Shown here: positions 1-7,784 of the stretch, piece by piece
How the letters are laid out: every line of letters begins with the position of its first letter
Position numbering within the stretch: position 1 is the first letter of the stretch
NCBI GenBank assembly: GCA_904424815.1
Contig: CAJGBI010000001.1
Coordinates: 310,001 to 374,000, forward strand
Source of the DNA: Puniceicoccaceae bacterium Marseille-Q1082
GTDB taxonomy: Bacteria; Verrucomicrobiota; Verrucomicrobiia; Opitutales; Intestinicryptomonadaceae
Length of the DNA: 64,000 nucleotides
Reading direction: 5' to 3'
Translations under genes and position numbers: made by a program
The notes under the pieces: generated by a model
The model's database searches: none
Seen by the model: the letters and a program-made list of their open reading frames with translations, nothing else
Told to the model about the DNA's origin: nothing

Positions 1-1358
1 CGGGCGGCAACATGGAGCGTCCCGCATTGCGGGAACTTTTCGACGATATTGAAAACGGGAAGATAGACATAGTGGTCGTGTACAAGGTCGACAGGCTTTC
101 GCGTTCGCTAATGGATTTTGCGAAAATCATCGAACTGTTCGAGAAGCACAATGTATCCTTCGTTTCCGTAACGCAGCATTTCAACACGAAGGATTCGATG
201 GGGCGGCTGACGCTAAACATTCTTTTGTCTTTCGCCCAATTAGAAAGGGAGCTGATTTCCGAAAGAACGCGCGACAAGATGTCGGCCGCAAGACGGAAAG
301 GCAAATGGGTCGGCGGAGTTCCCATACTCGGGTACGACATTTCCCCCGACGGGAGCGGTCTGGTCGTAAATCGGGCGGAGGCGGAGTCCGTGCGCACCAT
401 TTTCGATACATATCTCGATACGCGTTCCGCGCTCAGGACGCTCGAAATACTGGAGGAGAAGAACATCCGTATGAAGTCTTGGAGGACTGTCGGCGGGAAA
501 ATGCACGTCGGAAAGGCTTTCACAAAAAGCACTCTGTACTATCTTTTGAAAAATACCGCCTACATAGGAAAAATCAGATACAAGGGGGAAATCTATCCCG
601 CCGAACACGAGGCGATAATAGACGCGGAGGTTTTCGAAAAAACGGCGGAACGGCTGTCGTCGAACTTCCGCGAGCGGACGACGGCAAAGGTAAGGACGAA
701 GACGGAGGGTCTGCTTTCGGGAATTCTCTACTGCGGGCACTGCAACCGCCCGATGACGAACAAATATACGCGCAAGGGCGGCAGCAAAACATACCGATAC
801 TATGTATGCCAAAACGCCGTCCAAAAAGGCTAGAAAAGCTGTCCGTATCCGTCGTTGCCTGCCGCCGCTATCGAGGAGTTTATCGTCGGGGAAATTTCCG
901 GAATATCGTCCGACGAAAAACTGTCCGCGGAGGTTGTCGGCAATTTCACAAAGAGCGTCCGTGCGGAACTTGCCGATTCTGTTGCAAGGGAAAACGCGCT
1001 CGAAAAGGCGCTGTCCGAAATCCGTGCGGAACTTGCGGGCTGTACGGATTCCCCGAAAACGGAGGATTTGCGGAGGGAGGAAATCCGGCATTCGGAGGCG
1101 TTGGAAATCTGCCGAAAACGAACCGAAATACTCGGGGAAAAATGTTCGAAGTCGGAAGCGGAGTTGAAGCGAATATTCGGAAATTTCGACGGGATATGGG
1201 CGAATCTGAACTTCAAGGAGAAGTACGAACTTTTGGGGCTGCTTGTCGAAAAAGTCGTGTATTTCGGCGAAAAGAGCGAAATATCGGTTTTTTACAGGGA
1301 AAACGGAATAGACATCGAAACGGCGAAAAATGGAAGTCAGAAGCAAAATATACATTAA
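1..1358 (+). pseudogene. Large serine recombinase, 5' end outside window, interrupted by an in-frame TAG
   Basis: The reading frame is open from the first bases of the window, so the N-terminus with the catalytic Ser is missing. Visible parts in order are the end of the resolvase domain (DRLSRS motif and the long ERELISERTRDKM helix), the recombinase domain, and a zinc-ribbon (CGHC, then YYVC). A TAG at 831-833 stops translation, but the same frame continues (KSCP..., 834-1358) with the last ribbon Cys and a coiled-coil tail typical of this family. A Trp (TGG) is usual at this point in relatives, so a single G-to-A change explains the break. The truncated product would lack the fourth zinc ligand and the coiled coil. 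TAG is an ordinary stop in neighbouring genes, so recoding is unlikely; a sequencing error is the alternative. Confidence 0.85.
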
Positions 1359-1617
1359 ATCGGGGCGGCACGGGCGGAGCGAAATCGTCCGCGGCGAAAG
1401 ACCGGAACCCCTGCCGCAAAGGGCCAGACCGACCCGAAAGGCCGAGCTTATGGCATTTGCAATCGTTTTCGACGACTGGCTTGCCAAGGGGGAAGCCGAG
1501 GATTATTCGCATATTTCCCGAATTACCGGAATCTCGCGTTTTAGGGTTTCCAAGATTATGAATCTTATGCAATTGCCTCCGTCCGAACAGTCGGAATTGC
1601 TCTTCTCCGAAATATGA
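1330..1617 (+). CDS. Small HTH-like protein downstream of the recombinase
   Basis: This 95-residue ORF overlaps the recombinase tail by 29 bases in another frame, an arrangement that suggests translational coupling within the same mobile element. Residues 55-95 (DYSHISRITGISRFRVSKIMNL) read as a helix-turn-helix followed by a short hydrophobic end. The N-terminal part is basic and Arg-rich. Small HTH ORFs of this kind commonly follow large serine recombinases in integrated elements, so a role as an accessory or control protein of the element is plausible. I recognise no specific family, and no function is shown by the sequence. Confidence 0.6.
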   Translation: MEVRSKIYIKSGRHGRSEIVRGERPEPLPQRARPTRKAELMAFAIVFDDWLAKGEAEDYSHISRITGISRFRVSKIMNLMQLPPSEQSELLFSEI

Positions 1618-1658
1618 AAAACCAAAATTCGGAATTTGTGCATATGTCGTTAGGGGTT

Positions 1659-1751
1659 GCATTTAAGACAAGAACTGTTGCCCGAGCCAAGATTCTTTTG
1701 AGACTTTTCGAGAATTTTAAGGATTTTGCGACTTTTGTGTGTCTTAAATGC
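1659..1751. repeat. Perfect 12-bp inverted repeat between HTH ORF and IS
   Basis: GCATTTAAGACA at 1659-1670 is repeated in perfect inverted form (TGTCTTAAATGC) at 1740-1751, with 69 bases between. A second small hairpin (CCGATT-TGAG-AATCGG) lies at 1775-1790. The stretch 1618-1864 has no convincing gene; it is lower in GC than the chromosome and probably belongs to the recombinase element. Whether the repeat is a protein-binding site, an attachment-site arm or chance is open. Confidence 0.6.
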
Positions 1752-1864
1752 GGGCGGTTTTTGCGAATTGGATTCCGATTTGAGAATCGGCAATGTGGTG
1801 GGATAGGGCGCGAAGGCTTTGTAAATGCGGGGTTGTGGCGGATTGGAGTGGGTACAAAAAAAAG

Positions 1865-3163
1865 CGCTCTACGTCAAAGATTGTGGAATGAGAGAAAAAA
1901 AAGAGGGCAAAGAGAATAAAAAATGTTCTACAATGCCCAATGTGTTAATCAAGGGTTATAAGATACTCAGGACGGTAAGAGTTAGTCAAGACTTTTCGCT
2001 TGCGGAAGTTGAGCATAAGCAGTCGGGTATACCCGACTGCTTATGCGGGTCGCATCGTTTGATACATTACGATTCCTACCGGCGTTATATTAAGCACGTC
2101 TCTGAAAACGGAGCTATTTATCATCACAAGGTAAAATGCAAGCGTTACAAGTGTCTCGATTGCGGAAGGGTCTTTCGCGAAAGGCTTGAGGGAGTAAGGC
2201 CTTACGCTCGTCACTCGGAGAGGTTCAAAAACAGGCTCGTAAGTGAATACGCTCGGAACGTTTGCAATAAGGCTATTGCCCGGATTTACCGCATATCTGC
2301 AAGCACGGTTGAGCGGGCAATCCACAGTAGGTACGAGCAAAAGCTCAAAGAGCAAATCAACTATCCTTGTCCTGAAATTATAGGAATAGACGAGCACACA
2401 ATCCACAAGGGTTACAAGTTTGCGACTACGATAGCCGACTTATCGCACCACAGGGTATACGATGTTATTAAAGGGAAGAGGCATATCGATATAGCAGGCG
2501 CGCTAATGTCGTACAAAGGCAGGGAGAAGGTGAAGGTCGTCTGCATGGATTTATCGAGCGGATATCGAAGTATCGTAAGGAGATGTTTTCCGAGGGCGAA
2601 GATAGTAGCGGATAGGTTTCATGTGATACGATTAGTGCTCCACCACTTTATGGAATTTTGCAAGAGTGCGCAGGAAGAAGTAAAGTGGAAGAGATCGATT
2701 ACTTATCCTTTGCGGAAAAGGAGAGAGAGGCTAAAAGCGCAAGAGATGGAGCGGCTTAAAAGCTTTTTTAGGGGAAATCCGGCAATAGAGCTTGCGTACG
2801 AATTTAAGGAGCGATTATGCGGGCTATTGAATAAAAAGAGTCAGACGGCAAAGCAATGCAGGGATAACATAAGAAAGTTAAAGGAAATGATGAAGATAAT
2901 GAAATACGAAGCGCCGACAGAGTTTGGGAAGCTTGCGGAAACGATAAGCGAATGGTTTGCGCCGATAATCAGAATGTGGAGATTTACAAAAAATAACGGA
3001 ATAACGGAAGGCTTCCACCGCAAGATGAAGTTGATACAACGCAGAGCCTATGGATACAGAAACTTTGAAAATTACAGACTGAGAGTCCTCGTGGAATGCG
3101 GGGTGAATCTATGAAAGGCAAATCTAAAAAATCAACCTATTCCACAACCTTTGGTATTGACCC
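1865..3163 (+). mobile_element. ISL3-family insertion sequence with imperfect 25-bp ends and 8-bp target duplication
   Basis: The ends are imperfect inverted repeats of about 25 bp, 1865-1889 and 3139-3163, sharing the core ATTCCACAA(C/T)CTTTG. They are flanked by the identical 8-mer AAAAAAAG at 1857-1864 and 3164-3171, the duplication size known for ISL3 elements. The exact end is uncertain by up to about 3 bp because the flanks agree over AAAAAAAGCGC. The single gene is a full-length transposase. The target is the T-tract of the tRNA-His terminator on the minus strand. Complete ends and an intact transposase suggest a recent, possibly active copy. Confidence 0.8.
1933..3114 (+). CDS. ISL3-family transposase
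   Basis: This DDE transposase of about 393 residues is expected to cut and paste the surrounding element. The N-terminal zinc-ribbon is visible (CLCGSH and later CLDC, about 20 residues before RHSERFKNRL), followed by an HTH (AIARIYRISASTVERAI) and the catalytic core with GIDEHTIHKGYKF (first Asp) and KIVADRFHVIRLV (second Asp). The C-terminal part has the usual NNGITEGFHRKMKLIQRRAYGYRNFENYR-type ending, whose Glu supplies the third acid. I chose ATG 1933 (MPNVLIKGYK) because the longer ORF from 1825 would begin outside the element's left end. Codon and base use are more AT-rich than neighbouring chromosomal genes. Confidence 0.88.
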   Translation: MPNVLIKGYKILRTVRVSQDFSLAEVEHKQSGIPDCLCGSHRLIHYDSYRRYIKHVSENGAIYHHKVKCKRYKCLDCGRVFRERLEGVRPYARHSERFKNRLVSEYARNVCNKAIARIYRISASTVERAIHSRYEQKLKEQINYPCPEIIGIDEHTIHKGYKFATTIADLSHHRVYDVIKGKRHIDIAGALMSYKGREKVKVVCMDLSSGYRSIVRRCFPRAKIVADRFHVIRLVLHHFMEFCKSAQEEVKWKRSITYPLRKRRERLKAQEMERLKSFFRGNPAIELAYEFKERLCGLLNKKSQTAKQCRDNIRKLKEMMKIMKYEAPTEFGKLAETISEWFAPIIRMWRFTKNNGITEGFHRKMKLIQRRAYGYRNFENYRLRVLVECGVNL

Positions 3164-3208
3164 AAAAAAAGCGCGGGAATGTTGTCTTAATCGACGCCGT
3201 TTCCGCGC
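3164..3208 (-). terminator. Terminator of tRNA-His, T-tract formed by the IS target duplication
   Basis: On the minus strand a stem GCGCGGAAA / TTCCCGCGC (3208-3200 with 3179-3171) is followed by seven T residues (3170-3164). It lies 13 bases beyond the tRNA-His CCA end. The T-tract is exactly the right copy of the IS target duplication, so the insertion left the terminator rebuilt. Confidence 0.75.
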
Positions 3209-3220
3209 TTCTTTTCAAAA

Positions 3221-3298
3221 TGGGGTGGTAAAAGGGACTCGAACCCTCGACCCTCGGAACCACAATCCGATGCTCTAACCAACTGAGCTACTACCACC
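3221..3298 (-). tRNA. tRNA-His (anticodon GTG)
   Basis: The minus strand folds as a standard cloverleaf with acceptor GGTGGTA / TACCACC, D-arm AGCTCAGTTGGTTAGAGC, anticodon loop TTGTGGT (GTG) and T-arm GGGTTCGAGTCCC. The extra 5' G (G-1) facing C73, diagnostic of tRNA-His, is encoded, and so is the 3' CCA (3223-3221). Confidence 0.95.
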
Positions 3299-3315
3299 GT
3301 ATTTGAAAGCTTTTT

Positions 3316-3344
3316 AATAAATGCGCGGCCGCCGCGGTTGTCAA
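3316..3344 (-). promoter_or_regulatory. Promoter of tRNA-His
   Basis: On the minus strand TTGACA (3344-3339) is followed after 17 bases by TTTATT (3321-3316), placing the start about 10 bases upstream of the mature tRNA 5' end. Confidence 0.6.
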
Positions 3345-3489
3345 GAAGCTTTTGACTTTTTGTTTCATTGCGGCTGCCGCCGTTTTTGCGCCGCCGGAGA
3401 ATTTGGAGGCGTAGGGGCGCGGATTTTTTTTCTTGCGGGCTTTCGCGCGCGCGGGAAAATCCGATATTGCAACAAAGGGCGTAAAAGGT

Positions 3490-4824
3490 ATGCGCGGGCA
3501 TGACAGTCGGCAGATGTCGCTGGGCGGCGGGGAGGCTTCGGAGCCGCTCGCGGCGCGCCTTAGGCCGCGCAGCCTCGACGAGTTCGCGGGGCAGAGGCAT
3601 CTGCTCGGCGAGGGCGGGATTTTGCGCAGCCTGATCGAAAACGACAAGATTTCCTCCATGATTTTCTGGGGCCCTCCGGGCGTCGGCAAGACGACTTTGG
3701 CGCGCATAATCGCCAACAGAACGCGCGCGGAGTTTATAGACTTTTCGGCGGTGACCAGCGGAATAAGGGAAATCCGCGACGTCATGCGCAGCGCCGAGGC
3801 GAACGGCGGCTTCGGCGGCAAGACCATCCTGTTTGTGGACGAAATCCACCGCTTCAACAAGGCGCAGCAGGACGCCTTTTTGCCTTTTGTGGAAAAGGGC
3901 AGCATAATTCTCATAGGCGCCACCACCGAAAACCCCTCGTTTGAAATCAACGGCGCACTGCTTTCGAGGTGCAGGGTGTTCGTGTTGAAGCCGCTCGAAA
4001 CGGAAGAGATTGTCGGGCTGCTGTCCCGCGCGCTGAAAGACGGCAGGGGGTTCGGGAAAATCGGCGTGGACATTTCCGGAGATTCGCTTCTGGCAATCGC
4101 CAATTTCGCCAACGGAGACGCGCGCAGCGCGCTTTCGACGCTCGAGATGGCCGTTCTCAACTCCCCTCCCGATTCCTCCGGCCGCATAGAGGTGTCGCGC
4201 GAAATAGTCGAACAGTGCGTTTCGCGCAAGTCGCTGCTCTACGACAAGACCGGCGAGGAGCACTACAACCTCATTTCCGCCCTGCACAAGTCCATGCGCA
4301 ATTCCGACCCCGACGCCGCCGTATATTGGCTCGCGCGGATGCTGGAGGCAGGGGAGGACCCGCTGTATGTGGCGCGCCGCGTCGTGCGCTTTGCGGGCGA
4401 GGACGTGGGGCTCGCCGACCCGAAGGCGCTCGGGGTGGCGGTGGACGCCTACCAAGCCTGCCATTTTATCGGAATGCCCGAGTGCGCCGTCCACCTGGCG
4501 GAGGCCGTAATCTACCTGTCGGTGTCGCCGAAATCAAATTCCGTCTACATCGCCTACGAGAGCGCGAAGTCCGACGCCCTAAAACATCTGGCGGAGCCCG
4601 TGCCGCTCGTCATACGCAACGCCCCGACTAGGCTGATGAGGGAGCTCGAGTACGGCAAGGGCTACAAGTACGCGCACAATTTCAAGGACAAACTCACAGA
4701 CATGCAGTGCCTTCCCGACTCTCTTGCCGGGCGCGAATATTACGTTCCGACGGAAGAGGGCGTCGAGAAAAAATACAAGGCCCGCCTCGAAGAAATCAAG
4801 GATTGGAAGAGGCGCGAAAAATAG
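3490..4824 (+). CDS. rarA: Replication-associated recombination protein A (RarA/MgsA), AAA+ ATPase
   Basis: RarA is a clamp-loader-like AAA+ ATPase acting at stalled replication forks. The order is LRPRSLDEFAGQ (family N-terminus), Walker A GPPGVGKTT, Walker B LFVDEIHRF, sensor 1 GATTENPSFE, and the arginine-finger region ALLSRC, then the C-terminal MgsA tetramerisation domain (EEHYNLISALHKSMRNSDPDAA and FAGEDVGLADP). Its length of about 444 residues is normal. ATG 3490 follows an AAAAGG-like site; ATG 3514 (MSLGGGEASEP) is a possible shorter start. It is transcribed divergently from tRNA-His and alone. A weak AT-rich stretch precedes it but I see no clear promoter. Confidence 0.93.
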   Translation: MRGHDSRQMSLGGGEASEPLAARLRPRSLDEFAGQRHLLGEGGILRSLIENDKISSMIFWGPPGVGKTTLARIIANRTRAEFIDFSAVTSGIREIRDVMRSAEANGGFGGKTILFVDEIHRFNKAQQDAFLPFVEKGSIILIGATTENPSFEINGALLSRCRVFVLKPLETEEIVGLLSRALKDGRGFGKIGVDISGDSLLAIANFANGDARSALSTLEMAVLNSPPDSSGRIEVSREIVEQCVSRKSLLYDKTGEEHYNLISALHKSMRNSDPDAAVYWLARMLEAGEDPLYVARRVVRFAGEDVGLADPKALGVAVDAYQACHFIGMPECAVHLAEAVIYLSVSPKSNSVYIAYESAKSDALKHLAEPVPLVIRNAPTRLMRELEYGKGYKYAHNFKDKLTDMQCLPDSLAGREYYVPTEEGVEKKYKARLEEIKDWKRREK

Positions 4825-4901
4825 GCCGCTGCGGGTTCGCGGCGTGTCTGGCGCCGCGCCTTTCGGGAATTTTCCGCGCGCCGCGCTTCCGGACGATTGT
4901 C

Positions 4902-4930
4902 TTGACACGCGCGGAGGCATTTAAAAAATT
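4902..4930 (+). promoter_or_regulatory. Candidate promoter of the AraC-type regulator
   Basis: TTGACA at 4902-4907 is followed after 17 bases by AAAATT at 4925-4930. The gene starts only 6 bases later, so the transcript would be nearly leaderless. The -35 is perfect and the -10 weak. Confidence 0.4.
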
Positions 4931-4936
4931 TTTTCC

Positions 4937-5812
4937 ATGAACGCATCCGTAATCTATTCCCGCCTCAAAAAGGCGGTCTTGAAGCGGCTTCCCCGCCCGG
5001 GGGCATATTCGTGCGCGGTTCCGGGCCTCGAATTTTTCAGGGTGGACGAGTCCAAGCGTTCGGAGAATTGCTTTTACAAGACGAAAATCGTGCTGATGCT
5101 CCAAGGGCGCAAGCGGGCGCTGATAGGCAGGGACGAATATTCGTACGGGCCGGGGCAGTGCCTCGTTTCCGGCGTAGACGTGCCCGGAACGAGCTATGTC
5201 GCCGAGGGCAGCCCCGAAAAGCCGGCGCTGGCGATATCGCTCGCTCTCGACATGGGAATGGTGTCGCGCCTTCTCTCGGAAATGCCCACGCTTCCGGTGG
5301 GCGGGGGGCCGTGCCGCGGGATTGCCGTAGCCGATGCGGACTTTGGAATGCTCGACGCGTTTTTGCGGCTCGTGAGGCTTCTCGACAGCGAGGGCGACAT
5401 ACCTATATTCGCTCCAATAATAATAAGGGAGATTTACTCGCGCCTGCTGGTCGGGCCTCTCGGCGGGCACATCCGCGGATTCTGCACGTACGGCACGCAG
5501 AACAACCGCATTATGCGCGCCGTGGACTGGCTCAAAGGCAATTACGACAAGCCTATAAAAATAGAGGAGCTGGCAAGGCGCGCGAATATGGCGCCCACCA
5601 CATTCCACAGGCATTTCAGAAAAGTGACTTCCGTAAGCCCCATACAGTACCAGAAGAATTTGCGCCTCCACGAAGGCAAGCGGCTTATGATAGCCGAAAA
5701 CGAGACCGTCGCCGAGGCCGCCTACGCCGTGGGGTACGAGAGCCCCACGCAGTTCAGCCGAGAGTATAAGAGGCTCTTCGGCGTCTCCCCCAAGCGCGAC
5801 GTCTCCGCGTAG
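4937..5812 (+). CDS. AraC-family transcriptional regulator (AraC_N / YqhC type)
   Basis: This cytoplasmic DNA-binding regulator has 291 residues. Residues about 20-180 match the N-terminal AraC_N effector domain (KIVLMLQGRKRALIG, YGPGQCLVSGVDVPG), and residues about 195-291 form two AraC helix-turn-helices (IEELARRANMAPTTFHRHFR and VAEAAYAVGYESPTQFSREY). YqhC-like regulators often stand next to oxidoreductase or CMD-cupin genes, and here the CMD-cupin gene follows 120 bp downstream in the same direction, so it is the most likely target. The effector is not evident from sequence. Confidence 0.9.
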   Translation: MNASVIYSRLKKAVLKRLPRPGAYSCAVPGLEFFRVDESKRSENCFYKTKIVLMLQGRKRALIGRDEYSYGPGQCLVSGVDVPGTSYVAEGSPEKPALAISLALDMGMVSRLLSEMPTLPVGGGPCRGIAVADADFGMLDAFLRLVRLLDSEGDIPIFAPIIIREIYSRLLVGPLGGHIRGFCTYGTQNNRIMRAVDWLKGNYDKPIKIEELARRANMAPTTFHRHFRKVTSVSPIQYQKNLRLHEGKRLMIAENETVAEAAYAVGYESPTQFSREYKRLFGVSPKRDVSA

Positions 5813-5868
5813 CATTGCGCTTCCGAATCTTTCGGCAGGATTGGGCAATTTTTCGATAGGAACGTGTA

Positions 5869-5897
5869 TTTACGCGCCCCCGCGTTTTGCGTATAAT
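5869..5897 (+). promoter_or_regulatory. Promoter of the CMD-cupin gene
   Basis: TTTACG at 5869-5874 and a perfect TATAAT at 5892-5897 are 17 bases apart. A strong ribosome-binding site AGGAGG (5921-5926) precedes ATG 5933. Confidence 0.7.
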
Positions 5898-5932
5898 CCA
5901 AACCGCAAAATTCAACGCACAGGAGGACTGCC

Positions 5933-6976
5933 ATGAAAAAAATAGCGCGCATTGCGGCCGCCGCCGCGATTTGCATTTTTAACACAATGGAGGCAAAAGA
6001 CGCAATGGAAACTCTGACTCCCAAAGAAAAAAGCATAGCCCTTAGCGCCGCCTACGCCGCAAGGGGCGACCAAAACGGATTGAAAGCTTCGCTCGCCGAC
6101 GGGCTGGACTCGGGGGTGACGGTCAACGAATACAAGGAGGTTCTCGTGCAGGTTTACGCGTACTGCGGATTTCCGCGCAGCCTAAACGCGCTCGGGACTT
6201 TTATGGAGCTCTTGAAGGAACGCGGCGGAAAGGACGCGCAAGGGAAGCTTCCCGGGCCGCTCCCCGAGGGTAAAAGCCTTGACTTCGGAACGGACAACCA
6301 GACCAAGCTCACCGGAAGGGAAGTGAAAGGCCCGCTCTTTGAATTCGCCCCCGCGATAGACGAATTTTTGAAAGCCCACCTTTTCGGAGACATCTTCGCC
6401 CGCGACAACCTCGATTGGCGCACCCGCGAGGTCGCGACCATCGCAATGCTCGCGGCAATGGACGGCGTGGAGAGCCAGCTGAAATCCCACATAGCAATCG
6501 GAAAGCACAACGGGCTTAGCGACGCGCAGGTCGGGGAAATTCTCGCCCTCGTCAGAAACGGCCCGCTTGGAATGGAGAACACCAGCCCGTTCCCGCTCGG
6601 CGGCGAGAATGCCGCGTATTCCAAATATTTCACCGGAAAGTCGTACCTTGCGCGCCTTACGAAGGACGGAAAGCTCGGCGTTCCCGTGGCCAACGTGACG
6701 TTCGCCCCCGGCTGCCGCAACAACTGGCACAGCCACACGGGCGGCCAGATTCTCATAGCTGTCGGCGGAGTGGGGTATTACCAGGAGAAGGGCAAACCCG
6801 CCCAAATGCTCAAACCCGGCGATGTCGTGGAAATCGCCCCCAATGTGGTCCACTGGCATGGCGCCGCGCCCGACAGCTGGTTCTCGCACCTCGCCATAGA
6901 GTGCAACCCCGAGACTAATAAAAACTCATGGTTTGAGCCTCCCACCACTGATTTGGCGAATGCTTTTGGCGAATAG
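5933..6976 (+). CDS. Carboxymuconolactone decarboxylase-like protein fused to a cupin
   Basis: The protein of 347 residues starts with a short hydrophobic segment (MKKIARIAAAAAICIF), possibly a signal peptide or merely a weak leader. Two CMD/AhpD-type helical repeats follow (residues about 30-110 with QVYAYCGFPRSLNAL, and about 130-215 with DWRTREVATIAMLAAM), then a C-terminal cupin (about 235-345) with the metal-binding HSHTGGQIL and VVHWHGA histidines. Only one Cys of the AhpD CxxC pair is visible, so classic peroxidase activity is doubtful. The fusion is common beside AraC regulators. Its last codons form the left arm of a long palindrome (6950-7081). Confidence 0.82.
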   Translation: MKKIARIAAAAAICIFNTMEAKDAMETLTPKEKSIALSAAYAARGDQNGLKASLADGLDSGVTVNEYKEVLVQVYAYCGFPRSLNALGTFMELLKERGGKDAQGKLPGPLPEGKSLDFGTDNQTKLTGREVKGPLFEFAPAIDEFLKAHLFGDIFARDNLDWRTREVATIAMLAAMDGVESQLKSHIAIGKHNGLSDAQVGEILALVRNGPLGMENTSPFPLGGENAAYSKYFTGKSYLARLTKDGKLGVPVANVTFAPGCRNNWHSHTGGQILIAVGGVGYYQEKGKPAQMLKPGDVVEIAPNVVHWHGAAPDSWFSHLAIECNPETNKNSWFEPPTTDLANAFGE

Positions 6977-7081
6977 CTGCGTTAGGGAAGCCGCCAAGAC
7001 CGCTCGCGTATGTCGAATACGCCACGCGCCCTTGGCGGCTTCCCTATACTCGCTCTTCATCCAAAAGCATTGCGCCAAATC
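6950..7081. repeat. Long nested palindrome overlapping the 3' end of the CMD-cupin gene
   Basis: Outer arms 6950-6969 and 7061-7081 match in inverted orientation over 20 bases with one extra C. Inner arms 6983-6998 and 7031-7046 match perfectly over 16 bases (TAGGGAAGCCGCCAAG). A small hairpin (GCGTAT-GTCGA-ATACGC, 7005-7021) occupies the centre. The left outer arm is inside the coding sequence. The structure could be a transcription stop, a DNA cruciform or a non-autonomous repeat element. Confidence 0.75.
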
Positions 7082-7120
7082 GGGTACCTTTGGTTTTCGG
7101 AACGAATTCCGGAAGTATTA

Positions 7121-7150
7121 ACGAACCTCCCATAAGATGTTCGTTTTTTT
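7121..7150 (+). terminator. Weak candidate terminator
   Basis: A 6-bp stem ACGAAC / GTTCGT (7121-7126, 7139-7144) runs into seven T residues. It could end transcription from the CMD-cupin gene. Confidence 0.4.
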
Positions 7151-7217
7151 GTGAGGAACGGGGAGGGGATAGAAGTATTGGCGGAGCCAATCTTCGTAAG
7201 GGCGCAGCCCTTCAATG

Positions 7218-7310
7218 GCTGGCGCACCTTGCGCCCGTAAGGGGCGCCAGCCCCTTCTATGGAAGCGGCACCGCCGCCCGCTCCTATGGAAGCGGCACCG
7301 CCGCCCGCTC
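7218..7310. repeat. GC-rich hairpin followed by a 27-bp tandem duplication
   Basis: GGCTGGCGC (7218-7226) and GCGCCAGCC (7244-7252) form a hairpin. A 27-base unit beginning CTATGGAAGCGGCACC is then repeated exactly twice (7257-7283, 7284-7310). The whole gap 6977-7410 has no convincing gene; the ORFs across it have a skewed, low-complexity composition. Confidence 0.65.
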
Positions 7311-7410
7311 CTCGCACGCGGGGTTTGCGTCTTCTTTACGCGGCATCTCCCATGTCCGCCTGGCGTATCTTGCGCCATGTTTTGCCGCCGTCTTGCCTTT
7401 GGCTGGGCGT

Positions 7411-7782
7411 TTAATGGGGGGCCAAAAAGGAAAATGCCTGGGTGTTGCGCAATATTGCGTAGACTATGAAAATAGCGAGTATTATTGCGGGAACCGCCGG
7501 CCTGCGGAAGAATTTGGGGAAGAAGTACGCTATCGGAAGAATCGGGAGGAAAATCACCGCGAGCGCGTTTTGCGAGAAGGCTTCTCCCAAGTCGCCGCGC
7601 AGCAGCGCATGGAGGGCGCGCAGGGTTCCGCAGCCCGGGCAGTGGAGGCTTGTCAGCGCGTTTGTCGGGCACGGCGGAAAAATCGACGACGTCGAAGGAT
7701 CGAAAATACGGAGCGCCGCGAGCAAAAAAACTCCTCCCGCCGCGACGAGCGCGTAGAGTATTTTGTCGGAAATCCGGAACAT
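7411..7782 (-). CDS. DUF2752 membrane protein
   Basis: The protein has 123 residues starting at MFRISDKILY. A first membrane helix (residues about 8-27) is followed by the DUF2752 signature CPTNALTSLHCPGCGTLRAL, an amphipathic stretch (HALLRGDLGEAFSQN), and two further helices (VIFLPILPIAYFF, AVPAIILAIFIVYAIL). The paired Cys residues in CPGCG are the family hallmark. No biochemical role is established for the family. I rejected a longer start at 8043 because it runs through the upstream gene. It is the last gene of a minus-strand cluster whose other members are dispanin-like, a pairing that recurs in bacteria. Confidence 0.82.
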   Translation of the reverse strand: MFRISDKILYALVAAGGVFLLAALRIFDPSTSSIFPPCPTNALTSLHCPGCGTLRALHALLRGDLGEAFSQNALAVIFLPILPIAYFFPKFFRRPAVPAIILAIFIVYAILRNTQAFSFLAPH

Positions 7783-7784
7783 TT

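Noticed and set aside
831-833. TAG read as a sense codon (recoding) in the recombinase
   Set aside because: TAG is the normal stop of rarA, skp-region neighbours and other genes here, and no suppressor or selenocysteine/pyrrolysine element is visible.
240-1487. 415-residue minus-strand ORF opposite the recombinase
   Set aside because: It is a shadow of the real plus-strand recombinase frame, has no recognisable domain, and GC-rich codon structure explains the missing stops.
3096-3278. 60-residue ORF spanning the IS right end and tRNA-His
   Set aside because: It crosses the IS end and reads antisense through the tRNA; no homology pattern or start signal.
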